Below, piece after piece: positions 6,850 to 11,330 of a DNA stretch of 11,330 nt; the first letter of the stretch is position 1, and every line of letters starts with the position of its first letter. The stretch lies in NCBI GenBank assembly GCA_964467785.1, contig CAYXVB010000118.1, forward strand, positions 1-11,330, written 5' to 3'. A program made the translations under genes and the position numbers. The DNA comes from CAYXVB01 sp964467785 (GTDB lineage Bacteria > Bdellovibrionota > UBA1018). The notes beneath the pieces are model-generated. The model ran no database searches. It saw only the letters and a list, made by a program, of their open reading frames with translations, and was not told the origin of the DNA.

Positions 6850-7572
6850 ATGAGAAACGTTACCGCGCTGAGCGCTGTCGCCTTCGCAATCTTCGCCCTC
6901 TCGAACTCCCCAGCCATCGCCTCTCCGGCCGTGATCCGGGTCAATGGACACGGCGAACGCAAAGTCGCGGCGGACGTCGCCTGGATCCAGGCCGAGATCC
7001 AAAGCCGCGACAAGAACGCGCAGCAGGCCCAGAGCCAAAGCGCGGAGGTCTATGCCCGGATCGAAAAACGACTCAAAGGGGAGCTCAAGCTCGAAGGAGC
7101 GGATCTGCAGACCACGCAGCTGGGCGTGCAGCCGGAATACGACTACAACGCCAAAGGCGGACGGCGGCTGATCGGATACCTCGCCACCCATTCCCTGCGT
7201 GTCCGGTGCCGCCCCGTCGAGAGTACCGGCAAGCTCGTGGACAAACTTCTCGCCGAAGGAACGCCCCGAACCCCCGTTTTGCTCAGCGGCATCAGCTTCT
7301 CGCTCGACAAGCCAGAGGTTCATGAGGCCGAGACGCTCACTCTTGCGATGAGTCAGGCCCGACATCGCGCTGAGGCGATCTCCAAAGCCGCGGGGCGTCC
7401 CATCCAATCCATTCGCTCGGTGATCCAGAGCGGCGCCGACATACCGCCCGTATTTATGGCCGCACCCTCGGAAGCCGTCAGCTTCCGCTCCAAATCCCTA
7501 GGTGCATCCACCCAAGTGGCGCCCGGTGAGATTACGATCAGCTCGGATGTGACCGTCGAATACGAATTTTAA
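6850..7572 (+). CDS. SIMPL domain (DUF541/YggE-like) secreted protein
   Basis: A 240-residue exported protein built around one SIMPL (DUF541) domain. Family members include E. coli YggE, linked to oxidative stress, and bacterial periplasmic or surface proteins; no enzymatic activity is established. The N-terminus is a clear Sec signal peptide: MRN, a hydrophobic core (residues 4-17), then PAIA-SP with an Ala-X-Ala cleavage site after A24. The mature part opens with the family's VNGHGERKVAADVAWI pattern (31-46) and shows alternating strands and long charged helices (about 50-85 and 160-190). It ends with a C-terminal strand, EITISSDVTVEYEF. GGGA-like strength is lacking upstream; only GCGGGA sits 3-8 bases before the ATG. 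It is divergent from DUF2079 and is separated from sucA by 114 bases, so it looks monocistronic. No terminator with a T run follows it. Confidence 0.9.
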   Translation: MRNVTALSAVAFAIFALSNSPAIASPAVIRVNGHGERKVAADVAWIQAEIQSRDKNAQQAQSQSAEVYARIEKRLKGELKLEGADLQTTQLGVQPEYDYNAKGGRRLIGYLATHSLRVRCRPVESTGKLVDKLLAEGTPRTPVLLSGISFSLDKPEVHEAETLTLAMSQARHRAEAISKAAGRPIQSIRSVIQSGADIPPVFMAAPSEAVSFRSKSLGASTQVAPGEITISSDVTVEYEF

Positions 7573-7601
7573 CGCATAGCAATAATCTAAAACGACCTCG
7601 A

Positions 7602-7615
7602 TTTGCGCTCGCAAA
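7602..7615. repeat. Short palindrome TTTGCG-CT-CGCAAA upstream of sucA
   Basis: A 14-base inverted repeat with 6-base arms and a 2-base centre, 30 bases after the SIMPL stop and about 70 before sucA. No T run follows, so it is not a clear terminator for the SIMPL gene. It may be an operator half of the sucA control region, but arms this short also arise by chance. Confidence 0.35.
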
Positions 7616-7646
7616 AACGGGAGAGTTAAAGAACGGTTCAATCCCC

Positions 7647-7676
7647 TTGACGCCTCCATGGCCGGCGTCCTAAAAA
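7647..7676 (+). promoter_or_regulatory. Candidate sucAB promoter
   Basis: TTGACG (7647-7652, five of six consensus bases) is followed after 18 bases by TAAAAA (7671-7676, four of six). Transcription would begin near 7683, only a few bases before the sucA ATG at 7687. No Shine-Dalgarno is seen there, so the message would be nearly leaderless. A weaker alternative is TTGCGC (7603-7608) with TTAAAG (7626-7631), 17 bases apart, which would give a longer leader. Confidence 0.35.
7649..7669. repeat. Inverted repeat GACGCC-N9-GGCGTC in the sucA promoter
   Basis: Perfect 6-base arms around a 9-base centre that contains CCATGG. The repeat begins inside the candidate -35 box and ends just before the -10 box, which is where a repressor operator would sit. 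It could also fold as RNA if transcription starts upstream. It was found by eye, and the chance level is not negligible in GC-rich DNA. Confidence 0.4.
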
Positions 7677-7686
7677 CGAGTCACAA

Positions 7687-10527
7687 ATGCAAAAATTTAG
7701 TTATCTCAACGCCTCGAACGCTGAGTACATCGACGAAGTTCTTGCCCGCTATCTTGAGAACCCCGACTCCATCGACCCGAGCTGGAGATACTTTTTCGAA
7801 GGCCTCGAAATCGGAGTCGAAACGACGGCGGAGGCTGCGGAAGCCCTCACTGACGAGTTGATCGCCACAGGCGCAATCGAAGGCGCGACCGCACCGGTTG
7901 CCCCCACGGCTGGCATGGACCTCATGGCTGAAGCCCGCGTCGCGGAGCTGATCCAAGCCTACCGCGAACTCGGACACCAAAGCGCGCAGCTCAATCCCCT
8001 TTCCGCTTCTGCGCCCGCGCAAAACGCCAACCTCGCGCTCTCGCGCTTCGGACTCACCGACGCGGACTTGAGTCGCACGTTCCAGTCCGGCAAGCTCCTT
8101 GGCCTCGGCGCCGCCACGCTTTCGCAGATCGTGTCCGCGCTCAAGCAAACTTATTGCACGCATGTCGCCGCGGAATTCTCCCACATGCAGAACCGCGAGG
8201 AGCGCGAATGGCTCCTCACCCGCATGGAAGGCGCCCGCAACCAGATGGCGCTCGATGCGGAGACCCGAAAGTTCATCCTGCAGCGACTCACCGACAGCGA
8301 GACGTTCGAACGCTTCCTGCACACCCGCTATGTCGCTCAAAAGCGCTTCTCCGGGGAAGGCAACGAGAGCGTCATCCCGATGCTCGATTNNNNNNNNNNC
8401 AGGTGGTTTCCACAACTGGAGTTGCACGCGAGCACGCAGCTGGCGGTCCACAACCCGGGCACCCTCACCGCCCGCGTCGACCAGAAGATCGTCGAGGTCC
8501 AGAAGAAGCTCGACATCATCCTCACGCAGTTCGAGGGTAAGTATAAGTCCGACACTTCGGACGGCGAAGGCGACGTGAAATATCACATGGGCTGGTCCCA
8601 TGATCACACGACCCGCCAGGGAAAGAAGGTCCATCTCTCGATGGGTTTCAACCCCAGCCATCTCGAGTTCGTGAATCCGGTCGTCGAAGGCATGGCCCGC
8701 GCCAAGCAGACCTTCAAGAACGACACCGCGCGCACCGGAGTCATCCCCGTGCTCATCCACGGCGACGCCGCGCTGGCCGGCCAGGGCGTCTGTTACGAGA
8801 CCCTCAACTTCACGGGCCTTAAGGGCTTCGGCACCGGCGGCACGATCCATATCGCGATCAACAATCAGGTGGGCTTCACCACCTTCCCTTGGGACTCGCG
8901 CACCACGCAGTACTGCACGGATATCGGCAAGGCCAGCGATTCGCCGATCTTCCACGTCAACGGCGATCAGCCCGAAGCCGCGTGGTTCGTCGCGAAGCTC
9001 GCCACCGAGTTCCGCCAGAAGTTCAAGAAGGACGTCTACATCGACCTCGTGTGCTACCGCAAACACGGCCACAACGAAGGCGAAGAGCCAAGCTTCACCC
9101 AACCGCTCATGTACAAGTCGATCAAGGCTCATCCATCGACCCGCGAGCTTTACGCGCAGTCGCTGGCTTCAGCCGGCGTGCTCACCGCGGAAGCGGCGCA
9201 AGCCATGGTTGACGGCGTGATCGCCAAAATGACCGAGGCGCAGACCCGCGCACGCGCCGAAAATCCCAAACCCTACATCCCTTCGCTCGAAGGCCGCTGG
9301 AAGGGGCTCAAGCGCGGCACCGAAGCCGACATGCTCAGGACGGTCGAGACCGCGGTGCCCGCCGACAAGCTTCGCGAGCTTGCGACTAAGCTCAATTCCG
9401 GCTTCCCGGCGAGTTTCCATCTGCACTCCAAGCTGCCGCGCTTCTTCGAGGCGCGTCTCAAAGCCTGGCAGGACGGCAAAGGCATCGACTGGGGCAATGG
9501 CGAGTCGCTCGCCTTCGCCACCCTGGTGGACGAAGGCGTTCCGGTGCGCATCACGGGCCAGGACTCCGAGCGCGGCACTTTCACGCACCGTCACTCAGTC
9601 CTCACCGACTCCGAGACCGGCGAAAAGCTCTGTCCGCTCAATCACCTCCGTCCGGGCCAGGCCCGTTACGATGTTCACAACAGCCATCTCTCCGAGACTG
9701 GTGTGTTGGGCTTTGAATACGGCTACTCGCTCGCCGACCCGATGTCTTTGGTGATCTGGGAAGCGCAGTTCGGCGACTTCGCCAATGGCGCGCAGGTCAT
9801 CATCGACCAGTTCATCGCGACTGGCGAATCCAAGTGGAAGCGCTCGAGCGGCCTCGTCCTGCTTCTGCCTCACGGATACGAAGGCCAAGGCCCCGAGCAC
9901 TCGAGCGCGCGACTGGAGCGATTCCTCCAACTCTGCGGTCGCGCCAACATGAGCGTCTGCAACCTGACCACTCCGGCGCAGCTCTTCCATGCGCTCCGCC
10001 GACAGGTGAAACGCGATTTCCGCAAGCCGCTCGTGATCATGTCCCCCAAGAGCCTGCTGCGCCATCCGATGGCGATCTCGTCCATAGAAGACTTCAGCAA
10101 GACGCAATTCCAGGAAGTACTGGACGACGCCGAAGTCTCCGCCAAAGCCGGCGTCAAACGCGTGCTCCTCTGTTCCGGCAAGGTCTATTACGATCTCGTC
10201 GCCGAGCGGGCCGCGCGCAAGGCCACCGACACCGCGATCGTCCGCATCGAGCAACTCTTTCCGCTTGCCACCGACCCGCTCGCCAAGATTCTGGGCCAAT
10301 ACCCAAAGGCGGAGCTGGTCTGGGTTCAGGAAGAGCCGCGCAACATGGGCGCTTGGACCTACCTCTTCAGCCAATGGGCGGGAGGTCTCGGCACCTTCTC
10401 CGATCAGGTTGGGGGCCGCATGATTCGTTACGTAGGCCGCGACTGGGCCGCCTCGCCGGCGGTGGGCTCGCACAAACTGCACGAAGAAGAACAGAAGTCT
10501 CTGACGGGAAAAGCATATGAAGCATAA
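7687..10527 (+). CDS. sucA: 2-oxoglutarate dehydrogenase E1 component (interrupted by a gap)
   Basis: The thiamine-diphosphate decarboxylase of the 2-oxoglutarate dehydrogenase complex, making succinyl-CoA together with E2 and E3. At 946 codons it is close to E. coli SucA (933). Visible in order: the N-terminal helix (SYLNASNAEYIDEVLARYLE) that contacts other subunits, a long alanine-rich stretch, RFSGEG, DVKYHMG, FNPSHLE, the ThDP/metal motif starting GDAALAGQG (359-367) and ending INNQVG (391-396), CYRKHGHNE, GQDSERGTFTHRH, SETGVLGFEYGYS with E670 and E677, IWEAQFGDFANGAQ, and PHGYEGQGPEHSSAR. The defect lies at residues 235-270: ten N are followed by sequence unlike SucA, and the conserved active-site segment MAHRGRLN is absent. 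The frame on both sides agrees, so the normal gene is probably intact in the cell. The start at 7687 lacks a Shine-Dalgarno. sucB overlaps its end. Confidence 0.95.
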   Translation: MQKFSYLNASNAEYIDEVLARYLENPDSIDPSWRYFFEGLEIGVETTAEAAEALTDELIATGAIEGATAPVAPTAGMDLMAEARVAELIQAYRELGHQSAQLNPLSASAPAQNANLALSRFGLTDADLSRTFQSGKLLGLGAATLSQIVSALKQTYCTHVAAEFSHMQNREEREWLLTRMEGARNQMALDAETRKFILQRLTDSETFERFLHTRYVAQKRFSGEGNESVIPMLDXXXXRWFPQLELHASTQLAVHNPGTLTARVDQKIVEVQKKLDIILTQFEGKYKSDTSDGEGDVKYHMGWSHDHTTRQGKKVHLSMGFNPSHLEFVNPVVEGMARAKQTFKNDTARTGVIPVLIHGDAALAGQGVCYETLNFTGLKGFGTGGTIHIAINNQVGFTTFPWDSRTTQYCTDIGKASDSPIFHVNGDQPEAAWFVAKLATEFRQKFKKDVYIDLVCYRKHGHNEGEEPSFTQPLMYKSIKAHPSTRELYAQSLASAGVLTAEAAQAMVDGVIAKMTEAQTRARAENPKPYIPSLEGRWKGLKRGTEADMLRTVETAVPADKLRELATKLNSGFPASFHLHSKLPRFFEARLKAWQDGKGIDWGNGESLAFATLVDEGVPVRITGQDSERGTFTHRHSVLTDSETGEKLCPLNHLRPGQARYDVHNSHLSETGVLGFEYGYSLADPMSLVIWEAQFGDFANGAQVIIDQFIATGESKWKRSSGLVLLLPHGYEGQGPEHSSARLERFLQLCGRANMSVCNLTTPAQLFHALRRQVKRDFRKPLVIMSPKSLLRHPMAISSIEDFSKTQFQEVLDDAEVSAKAGVKRVLLCSGKVYYDLVAERAARKATDTAIVRIEQLFPLATDPLAKILGQYPKAELVWVQEEPRNMGAWTYLFSQWAGGLGTFSDQVGGRMIRYVGRDWAASPAVGSHKLHEEEQKSLTGKAYEA
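8390..8399. other. Assembly gap of ten N inside sucA
   Basis: Ten unknown bases. A fixed round number suggests a scaffolding placeholder rather than a measured length, so the true distance between the flanks is unknown. The preceding codons read SVIPMLD, normal for SucA. Confidence 0.98.
8400..8500 (+). other. Suspected chimeric segment inside sucA, part resembling peptidase U32
   Basis: Residues 239-268 of the sucA frame do not fit the E1 family, which here should read through MAHRGRLNVL. Instead FPQLELHASTQLAVHN (241-256) strongly recalls the HASTQ-x-x-HN motif of peptidase U32 family proteins (RlhA/YegQ type). Recognisable SucA sequence resumes at about VEVQKKLDIILTQFEG (269-284). All six frames were checked for the missing motif and none contains it. 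The simplest reading is a wrongly joined read or contig end next to the gap. The right boundary is uncertain by about 30 bases, and the U32 match is from memory, not a search. Confidence 0.5.
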
Positions 10528-11330
10528 TGTAAAAGCTCCGAGCGTTGGCGAATCCATCACCGAGGTCAGCATCCTGAAATGGGCCAAGCAGAATGGCCAA
10601 CAGGTCAAGACCGGCGATCTCCTTCTGGAGATCGAGTCCGACAAGGCCACGGTCGAGATCGTCGCCGAAGCCACTGGGGCGCTCTCGATCCTCAAGCCCG
10701 CGGGCGAGCGCATCCCCGTCGGCGAAGTCATCGGCATGATCGATGACGCCGTACAAGGCACTGTTGGCGCTCCGGCGCCTTCGAGCACGACGGCGGCCTC
10801 GGCACCTGCCGCTGCCGCCGCGAAGCCCGCGGCTCCGGTCACGGTCGCCCCGACTCCCTCCGCGCATGCCGCTCCGGCCGCCCCTTTCAGCGGTCCGCAG
10901 CCCGGCCCCGCCACACGCAAAATGGCGTCTGAAAAGGGCGTCGACCTCAACCAGGTGGCCGGCACTGGCAAGGGTGGCCGCGTCACCAAGGGCGACATCC
11001 TCAGCTTCCTCGCCGGCGGCACGGCCAAGCCGGGCGTATCGACTGTTCCGGTCAATCCGGGCGAGCGCCGCGTTCCGATGTCCATGCTCCGCGCCCGCAT
11101 CGCCGAGCGCCTGGTCCAGGCCCAGCAAACCGCCGCGATCCTGACCACGTTCAACGAAGCGGACATGACCGCGATCAACCAGATCCGCAACAAGCACAAA
11201 GACGCCTTCAAAGCCAAGCACGGAGTGCCGCTCAGCTACATGAGCTTCTTCACCAAGGCGACGGTTGCTGCCCTCAAGGCGATTCCCGAAGTGAACGCCC
11301 GCATCGACGGCCGCGACATCCTCTATCAGG
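10517..11330 (+). CDS. sucB: Dihydrolipoyl succinyltransferase (2-oxoglutarate dehydrogenase E2), 5' part
   Basis: The E2 core of the 2-oxoglutarate dehydrogenase complex, which carries the succinyl group on a swinging lipoyl arm and passes it to CoA. The 271 codons present show three expected parts. A single lipoyl domain opens with VKAPSVGESITE and has the lipoylated lysine K43 in ESDKATVEI (40-48). An Ala/Pro linker (about 82-132) leads to the E1/E3-binding domain, ATRKMASEKGVDLNQVAGTG then GGRVTKGDIL. The acyltransferase domain starts with RVPMSMLRARIAERL and continues through ILTTFNEADM, YMSFFTKA and IPEVNARIDG before the window ends; the catalytic HxxxD motif lies beyond. The ATG at 10517 overlaps the end of sucA by 11 bases in another frame, with ACGGGA just upstream, so translation is probably coupled. 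One lipoyl domain and the TTFNE wording favour SucB over pyruvate E2. Confidence 0.95.
   Translation, partial: MKHNVKAPSVGESITEVSILKWAKQNGQQVKTGDLLLEIESDKATVEIVAEATGALSILKPAGERIPVGEVIGMIDDAVQGTVGAPAPSSTTAASAPAAAAAKPAAPVTVAPTPSAHAAPAAPFSGPQPGPATRKMASEKGVDLNQVAGTGKGGRVTKGDILSFLAGGTAKPGVSTVPVNPGERRVPMSMLRARIAERLVQAQQTAAILTTFNEADMTAINQIRNKHKDAFKAKHGVPLSYMSFFTKATVAALKAIPEVNARIDGRDILYQ

Noticed and set aside
7573..7625. Intrinsic terminator after the SIMPL gene
   Set aside because: The TTTGCG/CGCAAA palindrome is short and is followed by AACGGG, not a T run.
8390..8399. Natural frameshift or recoding site in sucA
   Set aside because: The unknown bases are an assembly placeholder. Both flanks are in the same SucA frame, so no recoding is needed.
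7681..9132. Long antisense open frame (483 codons) opposite sucA
   Set aside because: It mirrors the codon structure of a GC-rich gene, reads through the N gap, shows Arg/Leu/Glu/Val-rich low-information sequence and matches no family.
9595..11217. Antisense open frame of 540 codons opposite sucA and sucB
   Set aside because: Its plus strand is fully accounted for by two unmistakable genes. The frame spans both of them, and its product is Ala/Arg/Gly-biased without recognisable motifs.

Overview
The window is a GC-rich, gene-dense stretch of a Gram-negative-type bacterial chromosome, probably a draft or metagenome assembly because it contains a run of ten N. It holds nine protein genes, all but one recognisable to family: a mitochondrial-type elongation factor G (5' part only), oligoribonuclease, a dCMP-deaminase-family protein, a large M1 aminopeptidase that looks like a lipoprotein, exonuclease III, a DUF2079 membrane protein, a secreted SIMPL/DUF541 protein, 2-oxoglutarate dehydrogenase E1 (sucA) and its E2 partner (sucB, 5' part only). 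I saw no tRNA, rRNA, CRISPR array, insertion sequence or phage gene, and no gene-free stretch over 300 bases. The longest gaps are about 185, 105 and 114 bases, and each is a probable promoter region. The EF-G type, the presence of Orn and a full SucAB pair suggest a deltaproteobacterial or Bdellovibrio-like lineage (a planctomycete or spirochaete is less likely). This is inference from memory of families, not a placement.

Layout. Bases 2-472 (minus) are the start of fusA, reading out of the window. A divergent promoter region follows, then a plus-strand trio (658-4462) of orn, dCMP deaminase and M1 aminopeptidase. Each joint in the trio is a 4-base ATGA stop/start overlap, so it should be one translationally coupled operon. 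The trio ends tail to tail with xth on the minus strand, the two stop codons sharing the palindrome CTAG. Upstream of xth, on the same strand and 36 bases away, lies the DUF2079 gene, so DUF2079-xth (4459-6744) is a likely two-gene unit. The SIMPL gene (6850-7572) is divergent from it and appears to stand alone. From 7687 onward sucA and sucB overlap by 11 bases and form the usual sucAB unit of the TCA cycle; the window ends inside the sucB catalytic domain.

How the genes work together. SucA and SucB are two subunits of one complex, which oxidatively decarboxylates 2-oxoglutarate to succinyl-CoA. The orn trio combines the last step of RNA decay, deoxynucleotide interconversion and peptide trimming. 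A shared role in recycling the building blocks of macromolecules is attractive but is only inference from the tight coupling. The other genes are housekeeping (EF-G, exonuclease III) or poorly characterised envelope proteins (DUF2079, SIMPL).

The most important anomaly is inside sucA. Right after the ten-N gap about 80-100 bases do not look like SucA, the universally conserved MAHRGRLN active-site segment is missing from every frame, and part of the intruding sequence resembles a peptidase U32 motif. This is most likely an assembly chimera rather than biology. I found no clear evidence of a previously undescribed system in this window.
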